Shown: positions 33,145-42,154, counted from the stretch's first letter. The stretch is DNA of 64,000 bases from an uncultured Christensenella sp. (GCA_905193155.1 CAJJNQ010000007.1:1-64000), one strand, 5' to 3'. The notes: generated by a model from the sequence alone, not told the origin. Made by a program: numbers and translations.

Positions 33145-34080
33145 ATGGGCGACGTACTTTCCATTGCAACTTCGCTGATCGCGGGTTCTATCCGCGTATC
33201 CATTCCCATCGCGTTTGCCGCGCTGGGCGGCACGCTCTCCGAACGCAGCGGCATCATCAACATGGGTCTGGAAGGCACCATGCTGATGGGCGCGTTCTTC
33301 GGTGTTGTCGGCTCGTATTATTCGCAGAATGTCTGGATTGGCCTGCTGGTGGCGATGCTGGCCGGTGCGCTGGTGGGACTGCTGCACGGCGTGCTGACCA
33401 TCAAGTTCAAGTGCGAGCATGTGCTGGCGGGCGTCGGCATCAACGTGCTGGCTTCCGGCCTTACCGTCGTGCTGCTTCAGATGATCTTCAACGCCAAGGG
33501 TAAGTCCTGCGAAGTGCCCTCCTTCAGCATGATCACGATCCCCGGCATCAACCAGATTCCCGTCCTCAAGGATATCATCGGCCAGGTTTCTCCCATGCTG
33601 ATCCTGCTGGTGATTTCCATCGTCGGCGTGTGGTTCCTGCTGTACCGCACGGTTTTCGGTCTGCGCGCGCGCGTGATCGGAGAAAACCCCGAAGCCGCAG
33701 GCTCCATGGGCATCAATGTCTACCGCACGCAGTATATTTGCGTGATCCTGTGCGGCATTTTGGCCGCGATGGGCGGCGCATATATGTCCATTGGCGATAT
33801 TCACCTCTTCAGCCGCGATATGGTCGCCGGGCGCGGATTCATCGCGATGGCGGTCGTCATCTTCGGCGGCTGGCATCCCGTGGGCGCTTATCTGGGTTCG
33901 CTGCTGTTCGGCCTGGCGCAGAGTATGCAGTACCGTTTGCAGTCGGGTTCGATCCCGCCGCAGCTGGTGCAGATGCTGCCCTATGTCATGACGCTGGTGG
34001 TGCTGGTGTTTGCGCGCGGCTCCAAGCATCGCGCTCCTGCCGCAGAAGGCAGACATTATTACGCAAAGGGAGAACAATAA
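33145..34080 (+). CDS. Nucleoside ABC transporter permease 2 (YufQ/NupQ type)
   Basis: A 311-residue permease paired with the previous one (3-nt gap). Typical segments: ALGGTLSERSGIINMGLEG then TMLMGAF, ILCGILAAMGGAYMSIGDIH and AVVIFGGWHPVGAYLGSLLF. Together with the ATPase and BMP protein it completes the importer. Confidence 0.93.
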   Translation: MGDVLSIATSLIAGSIRVSIPIAFAALGGTLSERSGIINMGLEGTMLMGAFFGVVGSYYSQNVWIGLLVAMLAGALVGLLHGVLTIKFKCEHVLAGVGINVLASGLTVVLLQMIFNAKGKSCEVPSFSMITIPGINQIPVLKDIIGQVSPMLILLVISIVGVWFLLYRTVFGLRARVIGENPEAAGSMGINVYRTQYICVILCGILAAMGGAYMSIGDIHLFSRDMVAGRGFIAMAVVIFGGWHPVGAYLGSLLFGLAQSMQYRLQSGSIPPQLVQMLPYVMTLVVLVFARGSKHRAPAAEGRHYYAKGEQ

Positions 34081-34081
34081 C

Positions 34082-34705
34082 ATGGAAAACAATCAGAATC
34101 AGAGCAGCCTGCTGACCGCCCCCGGTCTGGAAGAAGTGCGCAAGATCCTGCGAGAGAAGGTCATCATTACCCCTCAGATCAGCGAAGAAATGTCCCAGAC
34201 CGTGCGCCGTCAGGAGGCGCTGGTGGATTCGATGCTGCGCGCTTATACCATGTACGACAACGGCATTCCGATCCGTCCGACGCTGGGCAACGAGATGCAG
34301 ATCATGTACATGCGCGAGCGCCAGACGCTGTCCTTCCTGATGTTCCCGGAGCTGCTGAAGCTGGAATATGAAATTGCCCGCGTGATCGGCGATGTGTTCA
34401 TTGCGCCCATGCTCGTCGGCAAGACCCTGCCCGAGATCCTTCAGTCCAACCAGCCCATCGCCGCCGCGCATCGCTATGCGCGCGAGGAGATCGTGGTGGC
34501 GCGCGAGGACTTCGGCATTTACCGCCACTATGAGTGCGCGGATTGCTATGGCCTGCCCAACATCGGCATGAAGATCTGCGCCTATGAGGCAGGCACTGCT
34601 GCGGGATGCTTCTCCAAGCCGCTCGGCCGTCCCGTCGAGGTCATCGAGACCAAGTGCTGCGCCAACGGCGATCCCTACTGCGAATTTGAGATTCACGTCG
34701 GCTGA
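34082..34705 (+). CDS. 4VR (V4R) small-molecule-binding domain protein
   Basis: A 207-residue soluble protein. The C-terminal part (about 120-206) fits the 4-vinyl-reductase (V4R) ligand-binding fold: YECADCYGLPNIGMKICAYE, then the hallmark VEVIETKCCANGDPYCEFEI. V4R domains bind hydrophobic or aromatic ligands or metals and often act as sensors. The N-terminal half (1-110) is helical and unassigned. Starts 1 nt after the permease stop; ATG at 34082 follows AAGGGAG. Its presence inside a nucleoside operon is unusual, and its role is unknown. Confidence 0.8.
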   Translation: MENNQNQSSLLTAPGLEEVRKILREKVIITPQISEEMSQTVRRQEALVDSMLRAYTMYDNGIPIRPTLGNEMQIMYMRERQTLSFLMFPELLKLEYEIARVIGDVFIAPMLVGKTLPEILQSNQPIAAAHRYAREEIVVAREDFGIYRHYECADCYGLPNIGMKICAYEAGTAAGCFSKPLGRPVEVIETKCCANGDPYCEFEIHVG

Positions 34706-34724
34706 CGAAAGGGTGGCCTAAAGG

Positions 34725-36017
34725 ATGGATACGCTGTTCAAAAACGTGTGGGTTGTGACGGTGGATGAGCAGATGCGCGTGCTGGAAAACGCCTCCGTGC
34801 GCGTGCAGAACGGCAGGATTACCTATGTGGGCACGGAGCCGCAGGACGAAACCGGCGCGCGCGTGATTGACGGCAAGGGCAGAAAGATGTTGATGCCCGG
34901 CTTCGTCAACGGACATACGCACCTGCCCATGGTGTTGTTCCGCTCCTCGGCAGACGATTTGGAGCTGCAAACCTGGCTCAATACCCGTATCTTTCCGATG
35001 GAGGCCCGATTGACGCCGGACAGCGTGGAGTGCGGCGCGGAGCTTGCGCTTTGTGAAATGGCGCGGGCGGGCGTGACCACCATCAATGACATGTATACCC
35101 AGTGCCGCGGTCTGCTGCCCGCACTGGAAAAGGTGCCGCTGCGCGCGACGCTGTCCATGGGGCTGTTCGGCCAGATGGATAACGCGCAGGCGCAGCTGGA
35201 TGACGCCATTGCTTTTCACAACGAGGCGGACGGCGCGCTGGGCGGGTTGATCCGCGTCGGCCTCGGCCCGCACGCGGAATATACCAATACGGAGGATTAC
35301 CTGCGCCTTTGCGGCGAAACTGCCCGCAAGCTCGGCTGTCCGCTGCACATCCATGTTTCCGAAACGAAAAGGGAGCATGAGGAGTGCAAGCAGCGCTATG
35401 GCGTAACCCCGGTCAGGCTGCTCGAACGCGCGGACTTCTTCGAAGGCAACCGCGCATTCTTGGCGCACTGCGTTTGGCTGGAGGATGAGGACATCGACAT
35501 CCTTGCCCGTACCGGCGCGGCCGCGCTGCACAATCCCTGTTCCAATCTGAAGCTCGCCAGCGGCTTTGCCCGCGTGCCGGAAATGCTGAAAAAAGGCGTG
35601 AAGCTGACGCTGGCGACCGACGGCGCGGCCAGCAACAACAACCTTAATCTGTGGGAAGAGATGCGCATCTGCGCGCTGATGCACAAGGGCAACGCACTGG
35701 ACGCTACCGTCGTTCCTGCGGAAAGCGCACTTTACATCGCGACCCGCGGCGGTGCGCTGGCGCTGGGCTATGACGACGTGGGCAGCGTGCGCGAAGGCTT
35801 CCGCGCCGACCTGATCCTGGTCGATATCGACCGTCCCTGCTATCAGCCGATGACCAACCTGATCCACCACATCGTTTACGCGGGCAACTCCCGCGACGTG
35901 GTGCTGACCATGGTGGAAGGCCGTATCGTCTGCGAAAACGGTGTGGTGGCGGATATTGATCCGGAGGAGCTGCGCGTGCGCGCACAGCGGTACTACGACG
36001 ACGTGTTCCGCCTGTAA
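34725..36017 (+). CDS. Amidohydrolase, MTA/SAH deaminase-like
   Basis: A 430-residue amidohydrolase. Metal ligands: GHTHLPM near residue 65 (HxH), HIHVSETKREHEEC (third His), FLAHCVWLEDED (fourth His) and LATDGAASNNNLNLWEEMR (Asp and SNN loop). The motifs are closest to 5'-methylthioadenosine/S-adenosylhomocysteine deaminases, which turn adenine nucleosides into inosine analogues. Guanine deaminase or an SsnA-like role is the alternative. Co-transcribed with a nucleoside importer and phosphorylase, it would complete adenosine-type salvage. Confidence 0.85.
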   Translation: MDTLFKNVWVVTVDEQMRVLENASVRVQNGRITYVGTEPQDETGARVIDGKGRKMLMPGFVNGHTHLPMVLFRSSADDLELQTWLNTRIFPMEARLTPDSVECGAELALCEMARAGVTTINDMYTQCRGLLPALEKVPLRATLSMGLFGQMDNAQAQLDDAIAFHNEADGALGGLIRVGLGPHAEYTNTEDYLRLCGETARKLGCPLHIHVSETKREHEECKQRYGVTPVRLLERADFFEGNRAFLAHCVWLEDEDIDILARTGAAALHNPCSNLKLASGFARVPEMLKKGVKLTLATDGAASNNNLNLWEEMRICALMHKGNALDATVVPAESALYIATRGGALALGYDDVGSVREGFRADLILVDIDRPCYQPMTNLIHHIVYAGNSRDVVLTMVEGRIVCENGVVADIDPEELRVRAQRYYDDVFRL

Positions 36018-36029
36018 AGGAGAAAAAAG

Positions 36030-36185
36030 ATGGATCAATACATCTATAAATGCCCCGTCTGCGGGTATGTGCATATCGTGCCCGGCTATTGGGTCAGCTA
36101 CGATCCGCCAAAGGAGCTGGAGCAGCCGCATTTCATGAACGGTGAGCTCTGCGAGCACGTCCTGCTGCTGCAAGATTCGGAATAA
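36030..36185 (+). CDS. Small cysteine-rich (rubredoxin-knuckle) protein
   Basis: A 51-residue protein starting MDQYIYKCPVCGYVH. It has one CPxCG zinc/iron knuckle and a lone late Cys (ELCEH), so it is not a full four-Cys rubredoxin. It lies 12 nt after the amidohydrolase with a good ribosome-binding site (AAAGGAG) and ends just before a terminator, so it belongs to the operon. It may form a metal site by dimerising. Function unknown. Confidence 0.7.
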   Translation: MDQYIYKCPVCGYVHIVPGYWVSYDPPKELEQPHFMNGELCEHVLLLQDSE

Positions 36186-36186
36186 C

Positions 36187-36217
36187 AAAAATCCGCCTGA
36201 ATCAGGCGGATTTTTAC
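36187..36217. terminator. Bidirectional terminator
   Basis: AAAAATCCGCCTG pairs with CAGGCGGATTTTT around AAT, between converging genes. Confidence 0.92.
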
Positions 36218-36219
36218 GT

Positions 36220-36723
36220 TCAACGAAGAAAAGCGGACAGGCGTTTGTTCAGCAGATAGGCGATGCGGGGGATCAGCACGTCGTAGAGCACAAAAACCAC
36301 GTTGCCCAGCACAAGGAGCAAAAGCAGCAGCAGCGTTTGCATGGTTTCGGGGACGAGCAGCAGCATCACCAGCGCTTCCAGTGCAATGGCTACGGCGTTG
36401 AAGAACAGCAGCTTGCAAAGCAGCCGCGGGATACGGGGCAAGCGCTCAAAGAGCGGACGGAGAACGGGGTAGCAGCCGAACAGGCACAGGAACATCAGGC
36501 TCTGCTCGATATCCGGAACGAGCAGAAAGCTCAGCGCGGACACGGCCAGCCAGAGCGTGATGTGGTATTTTTTCCCCAGCAGAGACCCCACGGGCAGCAG
36601 GCACATCCCTGCGATTAGGGGCGAAATATAGGTGCCGATGCCCAGCACACCGCCGGCAGCCATCACCGCAACGGCAAGCGCCGCCGTAACGCCGCAAAGT
36701 GCAAGAGCCCGGATCTGTTTCAT
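36220..36723 (-). CDS. Small integral membrane protein (ECF S-component-like)
   Basis: A 167-residue protein with about five hydrophobic helices (8-28, 34-50, 56-75, 105-125, 128-150). The start (MKQIRALALCGVTAALAVAV) and the GIGTYISPLIAGMCLLPVG stretch resemble S-components of ECF vitamin transporters. No energising module is nearby and I cannot name a substrate. A strong AAGGAGG precedes the ATG. Assignment tentative. Confidence 0.6.
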   Translation of the reverse strand: MKQIRALALCGVTAALAVAVMAAGGVLGIGTYISPLIAGMCLLPVGSLLGKKYHITLWLAVSALSFLLVPDIEQSLMFLCLFGCYPVLRPLFERLPRIPRLLCKLLFFNAVAIALEALVMLLLVPETMQTLLLLLLLVLGNVVFVLYDVLIPRIAYLLNKRLSAFLR

Positions 36724-36872
36724 GAGGAAACCTCCTTAAGTGCGGATGTTCTCCCTATATTATAGCTTTTCTTAACGAAAAGCAACAGGAAGATTGAACA
36801 TGAATGTGGAATGTATAAGATATGGAAGGTCAACTTCAGGGTTGTCCGGATGGAAAGGTGCTGTGAAAAGAT

Positions 36873-39287
36873 ATGGGTGATGACAACGAACTGAAGCTCG
36901 TTCGCACGGGCTTGGAACAGGATTTGAACGCGGTGGTCAAGGTATCGGGCGTGCTTTCGGTGCCGGAGATCGTGCCGGCGGCGCGGCAGATGGCTGCAGA
37001 CGGCATTGTGCTGCTGAAGAATGAGAACAAGCTCTTGCCGCTGCGCGCGGAGCAGACCGTGGCGGTGTTCGGCCGCTGTGCGGTGAACTATTTTGTGGTG
37101 GGTTACGGCAGCGGCGGCGACGTGATCCCGCCTTATCGTTCCAGCCTGATGGACGGCCTGCGGAAGAATGGCGTGAAGGTGGAGGAAAAGCTGGCGGAGC
37201 GCTACGCGCAGTGGTGCGCCGTGCCCGGCAATCTGCCCGATGAAAGCGCCTGGGGGCAGTGGCCGATGAGTTATCCGGAAATGCCGCTGACGGAAGAGGT
37301 GGTTGCGGAAGCGGCGAAGGACAGCGATGCCGCGCTGGTGGTGATCGGCCGCGCAGCGGGCGAGGACCGCGAGAATCTGCTTGAACCCGGAAGCTATTAC
37401 CTGACCGATGACGAAAAGCAGATGCTGGATTTCGTGACCGCACACTTTAACAAGGTCTGCGTGGTGATGGACTGCGGCAACGTGATCGACATGGGCTGGA
37501 CGGAGGACTATGGCAACCGCATTCAGGCCATTGTCTACGCTTGGCAGGGCGGCATGGAGGGCGGCTTTGCCGCGGCGGACGTGCTTTACGGCAAGGTCAA
37601 TCCCAGCGGCAGGCTGACGGACACCATCGCTCGGAGGTATGAGGATTATCCCAGCAGCGCGCACTTCGGCGGAAAGGCGTTCAACGCCTATGCGGAAGAT
37701 ATCTATGTCGGCTATCGCTACTTTGAAACTTTTGCAAAGAAAAAGGCGCTCTATCCCTTCGGCTTCGGACTGAGCTATACGCAGTTTGCGATGCAGGCGC
37801 AGGCGCAGCGCGAGGGCGATGAAATCAGCGTCTCCGTCGAGGTGAAAAACACCGGCGACATCGCGGGCCGTGAGGTTGTGCAGTGCTATCTGACGCTGCC
37901 GTGCGGCGTGCTCGGCAACCCGGCCAAGGTGCTGGCGGCGTTTGCCAAGACCGGCCTTCTGAAGCCCGGCCAGAGCGAAATGCTGAAGCTGCGCGTGGAT
38001 CTTGCGGACTTTGCGTCCTACGATGATGCGGGCGCGACGGGCAACAAGAGCTGCCGTGTGCTGCAGGCGGGCGTTTACGGCGTGGAAGTGGGCGCGAACG
38101 TGCGCGATGCCGAGCGCGTGCTGGAATTTACGCTGGATGCGCTCCATGTGGTTGAGCGTCTGCACGAGAACATGGCGGTCAAGCCGGAATCCAGATTCCA
38201 ACGCATGGTCAACCGTGCGGGTGAAATTGCCTATGAGGACGTTCCGGTGCAGGAAAAGGACATCAAAGCAGAGATCCTGGCGCAGCTCCCGGCCGAACTG
38301 CACGCGGAAGCACAGGACATTCCCTTTGCGGATGTGCTCAGCGGCAAGCGCAGCGCGGAGGAGTTTGTGGCGCAGCTGACCGATGAGGAGCTGGACGACA
38401 TCACCCATGGCCAGGGCCTGATGAACTCCTGCTACGGCCCGGACGGCAACGCGGGCGCGTTCGGCGGCGTGACGGACAGGCTGCGCGCACGCGGTCTGCC
38501 TGCGATGATTACCACAGACGGCCCCTCGGGCATCCGCATCCGCGAGACGGTGGCGCTGTTGCCCTGCGGTACCGCGCTGGCCAGCACTTTCGATACCGAA
38601 GGCGTGGAGCAGCTCTATTCGCTGGTTGCGAAGGAAATGGAGCACTTTGATACGCATATGCTGCTGGGGCCGGGCATGAACATTCACCGCAACCCGCTCT
38701 GCGGCCGCAACTTCGAGTATTTCTCCGAAGATCCGTATCTGACAGGCAAAATGGCGGCGGCCATGGTGCGCGGCGTGCAGTCCACCGGCCGGTCGGCCTG
38801 CGTCAAGCACTTTGCCTGCAACAACCAGGAGCGCTTCCGCAACCGCAACGATTCGCAGGTCAGCGAGCGTGCGCTGCGCGAAATCTACTTGAAGGGATTT
38901 GAAATCGCGATCAAGGAAGCTAAGCCGCTCGCCGTCATGACCAGCTACAACAAGGTCAACGGCGTGTGGAGCCACTACCACTACGAGCTGGCCACGGAGA
39001 TTCTGCGAAACGAATGGGGTTACGACGGTCTGGTCATCACCGACTGGTGGATGCAGGAGGGTGAATCCCGTGAGTTTCCGAATTTGCGCAACGACGCGGT
39101 GCGCGTGCGCGCACAGGTGGACGTACTGATGCCCGGCGTTATCGGCGAAGAGGGAGATCTTTCCGCCCGCACGTTGGTTCCCTCTCTGCGCGATCCCGAC
39201 GGCGTGACCCGCGGCGAAGCCCAGCGCTGCGCCCTGAACGTGATCCGCTTCATCGAGCGCGTGATGCACGCAAACGGCAAAGCCTAA
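36873..39287 (+). CDS. Glycoside hydrolase family 3, permuted domain order
   Basis: An 804-residue GH3 enzyme without signal peptide. The domain normally C-terminal comes first (AADGIVLLKNENKLLPL at about 46, to about 290), then a fibronectin-III-like domain (about 310-430), then the (beta/alpha)8 catalytic domain (about 500-800). The latter has TDGPSGIR, LGPGMNIHRNPLCGRNFEYF, KHFACNNQE and the nucleophile Asp724 in LVITDWW. Such inverted GH3 proteins are known beta-glucosidases of rumen bacteria. It probably acts on imported oligosaccharides in the cytoplasm. The ribosome-binding site is weak (AAAGGTG). Confidence 0.92.
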   Translation: MGDDNELKLVRTGLEQDLNAVVKVSGVLSVPEIVPAARQMAADGIVLLKNENKLLPLRAEQTVAVFGRCAVNYFVVGYGSGGDVIPPYRSSLMDGLRKNGVKVEEKLAERYAQWCAVPGNLPDESAWGQWPMSYPEMPLTEEVVAEAAKDSDAALVVIGRAAGEDRENLLEPGSYYLTDDEKQMLDFVTAHFNKVCVVMDCGNVIDMGWTEDYGNRIQAIVYAWQGGMEGGFAAADVLYGKVNPSGRLTDTIARRYEDYPSSAHFGGKAFNAYAEDIYVGYRYFETFAKKKALYPFGFGLSYTQFAMQAQAQREGDEISVSVEVKNTGDIAGREVVQCYLTLPCGVLGNPAKVLAAFAKTGLLKPGQSEMLKLRVDLADFASYDDAGATGNKSCRVLQAGVYGVEVGANVRDAERVLEFTLDALHVVERLHENMAVKPESRFQRMVNRAGEIAYEDVPVQEKDIKAEILAQLPAELHAEAQDIPFADVLSGKRSAEEFVAQLTDEELDDITHGQGLMNSCYGPDGNAGAFGGVTDRLRARGLPAMITTDGPSGIRIRETVALLPCGTALASTFDTEGVEQLYSLVAKEMEHFDTHMLLGPGMNIHRNPLCGRNFEYFSEDPYLTGKMAAAMVRGVQSTGRSACVKHFACNNQERFRNRNDSQVSERALREIYLKGFEIAIKEAKPLAVMTSYNKVNGVWSHYHYELATEILRNEWGYDGLVITDWWMQEGESREFPNLRNDAVRVRAQVDVLMPGVIGEEGDLSARTLVPSLRDPDGVTRGEAQRCALNVIRFIERVMHANGKA

Positions 39288-39301
39288 AGAAAAGTGAAAT
39301 C

Positions 39302-39346
39302 ACCCTGCTGCGGCAAATAAAACCGCGGCAGGGTTTCGTTCTTTTT
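39302..39346 (+). terminator. Intrinsic terminator after GH3 gene
   Basis: Stem 39302-39313 with 39323-39334 (one G-T pair), followed by a T-rich run. Confidence 0.8.
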
Positions 39347-39376
39347 GTGATCTTTATGCCCGAAAAGAGCGCTGCA

Positions 39377-39405
39377 TTGACATTTATTCCCGCCTGTGAT
39401 ACGCT
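39377..39405 (+). promoter_or_regulatory. Promoter for GH9 gene
   Basis: TTGACA (39377-39382), 17-nt spacer, weak TACGCT -10 preceded by TGA. Confidence 0.5.
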
Positions 39406-39452
39406 GAAAACAGGTTTATCCCATTCATGCACAGATCAAAGGGGGAGCGACT

Positions 39453-41933
39453 ATGATAGAAAACAAGGGCTTTCGGCTGAATAAAGAGCTGGGGTATTTC
39501 AAAAACCAGGGCGTGGATGTGATGGCGTTTGACGACATCTATCCTTCGGGACATCAGTCCGGTGTGAGCATCCTGATGCACGGTAAGCGCGTGGCGACCA
39601 ACGGCGACATCCGCTTCGAACAGACGCCGGGGCAGTGGCAGCCCATTCCCAAGCAGGGGGAGCGCGTGCTTTCCGAAGAGGAGAACAGTATCGTCACCGA
39701 ACTTTCCTATCCTGATCTCAATAATCACTTAAAGGGCTTTAACCCGATGATCTATCCCGATCTGGAGCTTTCCTACCGCGTCAGCGTGCAGGGACGGCAG
39801 GAAGATCTTGTGGTGACGGTGGATCTCGACCGCCCGGTGCCTGCGGAATTTGCAGGGAAGCTCTGCTTCAACATGGAGCTGTTCCCCGGCGAGCTGTTCG
39901 GCAAGCCGTGGATCATGGACGGCAAGCAGGGCGTCTTCCCGCGCCAGCCCAACGGCCCGACGATGAGCCAGAAGGCCAATTACGACCACTCCGGCAAGTT
40001 CCCGATGCCCGAAGGCGGCGTTTCCCGTGAATTCCTTGCGGGAAATAACAAGGGGTATAATCCCATCGTGGCAGACGACCTGATTGCGGAGCCCTATGCT
40101 GTGGGACAGCGCTTCACCTGCCGACCGGACGATGCGTACAGCCGCTTCACGATTGAAAGCGAGGGCGCGCCGCTCAAGCTCTACGACGGGCGCATGAACC
40201 ACAATAACGGATGGTTCGTGCTCAGCAGCGAGATTCCGGAGGGAAAGACCGAGGGCGCGATCCGTTGGATCCTCAAGCCCAATGTCGTTCCCGGCTGGCT
40301 CAGCGCGCCGGTGGTGCAGGTCTCTCAGGTCGGCTATCATCCTGCGCAGCCCAAGGTCGCCATCGTGGAGCTGGACCGCAACGATCCCGCCCGCGGACAG
40401 GCCGCGCTGGTGAAGATCACCGAAAACGGCGAGGTGCCCGTGCAGACGCTGAACGGAGAGGAATGGGGTCAGTTCCTCCGCTATGAATACCTGCGCTTTG
40501 ATTTTACCGCTGTGCAGGAGGAAGGGCTTTACAAGGTGCGCTACGGCGCGTCGGAATCCGCCATCTTCCGCATTGCAAGCGATGTCTACGACCGCGGCGT
40601 GTGGCAGCCGGTGCTGGAGTACTTCCTGCCGGTGCAGATGTGCCATATGCGCATCAATGAAAAATACCGCGTCTGGCACGATCTCTGCCATGACGACGAT
40701 GCGCGCATCGCCCCGGTGAACCGCAATCACTTCGACGGATATGTGCAGGGACCGTCCACGCTGACGAAATATCAGCCCGGCGATTCCGTGCCCGGCCTGA
40801 ACGTCGGCGGCTGGCACGACGCTGGCGATTTCGATCTGCGCATTGAGTCGCAGGCGGGCGAGTGCTACATCCTCGCGCTGGCCTACGAAGCCTTCAACGT
40901 CAATTACGACACGACCACCGTCGATCAGGCGCACAAGGTCGTGGAGATCCATCAGCCCGACGGACGGAACGATATCCTCCAGCAGATCGAGCACGGCATG
41001 CTCTCTGTTGTGGGCGGCTATCGCTCGCTGGGCCGTCTGTACCGCGGCATCATTTGCAGCCATCTGCGGCAGTATGTCCTGCTGGGCGACAGCGCCGCAA
41101 TGACCAAGAACATCAAGGGCGATGATGATGACCGCTGGGTGTTTACCGAGGACAATCCTCCGCGTGAACTGACCACAGCGGCGCAGCTGGCGGCTTCGTC
41201 CCGTGCGCTGAAGGGCTTTAACGATGAACTGAGCGCGCACGCACTGGAGGCTGCGCAGGAACTCTACCGCGTCACCCGCGTGGAGGATGACAAGGCGCTC
41301 TCCGCCAAGATCCACGCCGCGGCGGAGCTGCTGCTCACCACCGGCGAGGAAGTGTACCGTTCTTTCCTGCTGGAAAATTTGAACTTTATCGCGAAGAACA
41401 TCAAGAACCTCGGATGGATCGCCGCGCGCGCCGTCAAGGCGGTGAACGATGCGCACTTTGAAAGCGAATTGCGCAAGGCGATGCAGACCCTCAAGCAGGA
41501 GCTGGATCAGCTCAGCGCCGAAACGCCCTATGGCATCCCGTATCACCCCTACATCTGGGGCGCGGGCTGGGGCATTCAGAGCATGGGCTTCCAGTATTAC
41601 TTCCTGCATGCGGCCTTCCCGGAGATCTTCGGGCCGGATATGATCTACAACGCGCTGAACTTCGTGCTCGGCTGCCATCCCGGTTCCAATACAGCGTCCT
41701 TTGCTTCCGGCGTGGGCGCAAAATCCGCGACCGTTGCCTACGGCATCAACCGCGCTGATTGGTCGTACACCCCCGGTGGTGTGGTGTCCGGTACGGCGCT
41801 GATCCGTCCCGACTTCCCGGAGCTGTTGGAATTCCCGTTCCTGTGGCAGCAGACCGAGTATGTGCTGGGCGGCGGCTCCTCGAACTATATGTTCCTGGTG
41901 CTGGCGGCGCAGCATCTGCTGAAAGAGGAATAA
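39453..41933 (+). CDS. Glycoside hydrolase family 9 enzyme
   Basis: An 826-residue GH9 protein. An N-terminal extension (about 1-280) precedes a CelD-type Ig-like domain (about 285-375, VVQVSQVGYHPAQPKVAIVE) and the (alpha/alpha)6 catalytic domain. Catalytic marks: GGWHDAGDFDLR (the DAGD aspartates) and, near the C-terminus, LWQQTEYVLGG with the probable acid Glu. No signal peptide, so probably cytoplasmic, unlike secreted GH9 cellulases. It may cleave short beta-glucosides, gluco-oligosaccharides or amino-sugar oligomers. Strong ribosome-binding site (AAAGGGGGAG). Confidence 0.9.
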   Translation: MIENKGFRLNKELGYFKNQGVDVMAFDDIYPSGHQSGVSILMHGKRVATNGDIRFEQTPGQWQPIPKQGERVLSEEENSIVTELSYPDLNNHLKGFNPMIYPDLELSYRVSVQGRQEDLVVTVDLDRPVPAEFAGKLCFNMELFPGELFGKPWIMDGKQGVFPRQPNGPTMSQKANYDHSGKFPMPEGGVSREFLAGNNKGYNPIVADDLIAEPYAVGQRFTCRPDDAYSRFTIESEGAPLKLYDGRMNHNNGWFVLSSEIPEGKTEGAIRWILKPNVVPGWLSAPVVQVSQVGYHPAQPKVAIVELDRNDPARGQAALVKITENGEVPVQTLNGEEWGQFLRYEYLRFDFTAVQEEGLYKVRYGASESAIFRIASDVYDRGVWQPVLEYFLPVQMCHMRINEKYRVWHDLCHDDDARIAPVNRNHFDGYVQGPSTLTKYQPGDSVPGLNVGGWHDAGDFDLRIESQAGECYILALAYEAFNVNYDTTTVDQAHKVVEIHQPDGRNDILQQIEHGMLSVVGGYRSLGRLYRGIICSHLRQYVLLGDSAAMTKNIKGDDDDRWVFTEDNPPRELTTAAQLAASSRALKGFNDELSAHALEAAQELYRVTRVEDDKALSAKIHAAAELLLTTGEEVYRSFLLENLNFIAKNIKNLGWIAARAVKAVNDAHFESELRKAMQTLKQELDQLSAETPYGIPYHPYIWGAGWGIQSMGFQYYFLHAAFPEIFGPDMIYNALNFVLGCHPGSNTASFASGVGAKSATVAYGINRADWSYTPGGVVSGTALIRPDFPELLEFPFLWQQTEYVLGGGSSNYMFLVLAAQHLLKEE

Positions 41934-41945
41934 AAACGCGATGCG

Positions 41946-41984
41946 CAGAACCGTTCCGTTCATCGGGACGGTTCTGTTCTTTCC
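41946..41984 (+). terminator. Terminator after GH9 gene
   Basis: AGAACCGTTCC (41947-41957) pairs with GGGACGGTTCT (41965-41975), followed by a T-rich run. Confidence 0.85.
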
Positions 41985-42013
41985 TTGACAAAGGGGCGGC
42001 GCTTCGGTATACT
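41985..42013 (+). promoter_or_regulatory. Strong promoter for FmdE-ABC operon
   Basis: TTGACA (41985-41990), 17-nt spacer, TATACT (42008-42013); predicted start of RNA near 42020. Confidence 0.85.
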
Positions 42014-42019
42014 TTTATT

Positions 42020-42154
42020 ATTGTGGCCGGCAGGAAGCCGTCCCTGCGGACGAGAACGCCCGCGTAAAATCTCGTGGAAAACCATAATAATCGTCTGAAC
42101 GGATGCTGTACGAAAGGCATGGGTTCCCCAGCAGGGGATCGCCATGCCTTTTTT
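42020..42154 (+). promoter_or_regulatory. Structured leader, candidate riboswitch with terminator
   Basis: The predicted RNA begins with a closing stem P1 (42020-42026 with 42082-42088, one G-U pair). Inside are P2 (GCAGG 42030-42034/CCTGC 42043-42047) and P3 (42050-42055/42070-42075, with an inner ACG/CGT stem), forming a three-way junction with J3/1 GGAAAA. A terminator hairpin follows (42113-42122 with 42142-42152, T6). Architecture is that of a transcription-attenuating riboswitch. The pieces CGTAAAA and GGAAAACC, plus an fmdE-type gene downstream, recall the molybdenum/tungsten cofactor RNA family, but I cannot confirm the class. Confidence 0.5.

Noticed and set aside
31939..34092. 717-codon open frame opposite the nucleoside permeases
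   Set aside because: His/Gln/Arg-rich antisense product of hydrophobic coding sequence, with no family resemblance.
36720..39269. 849-codon open frame opposite the GH3 gene
   Set aside because: Antisense shadow of a gene with clear GH3 motifs; the frame gives no recognisable domain, as is common in GC-rich DNA.
39729..41963. 744-codon open frame opposite the GH9 gene
   Set aside because: Shadow of the GH9 gene; no ribosome-binding site or domain.
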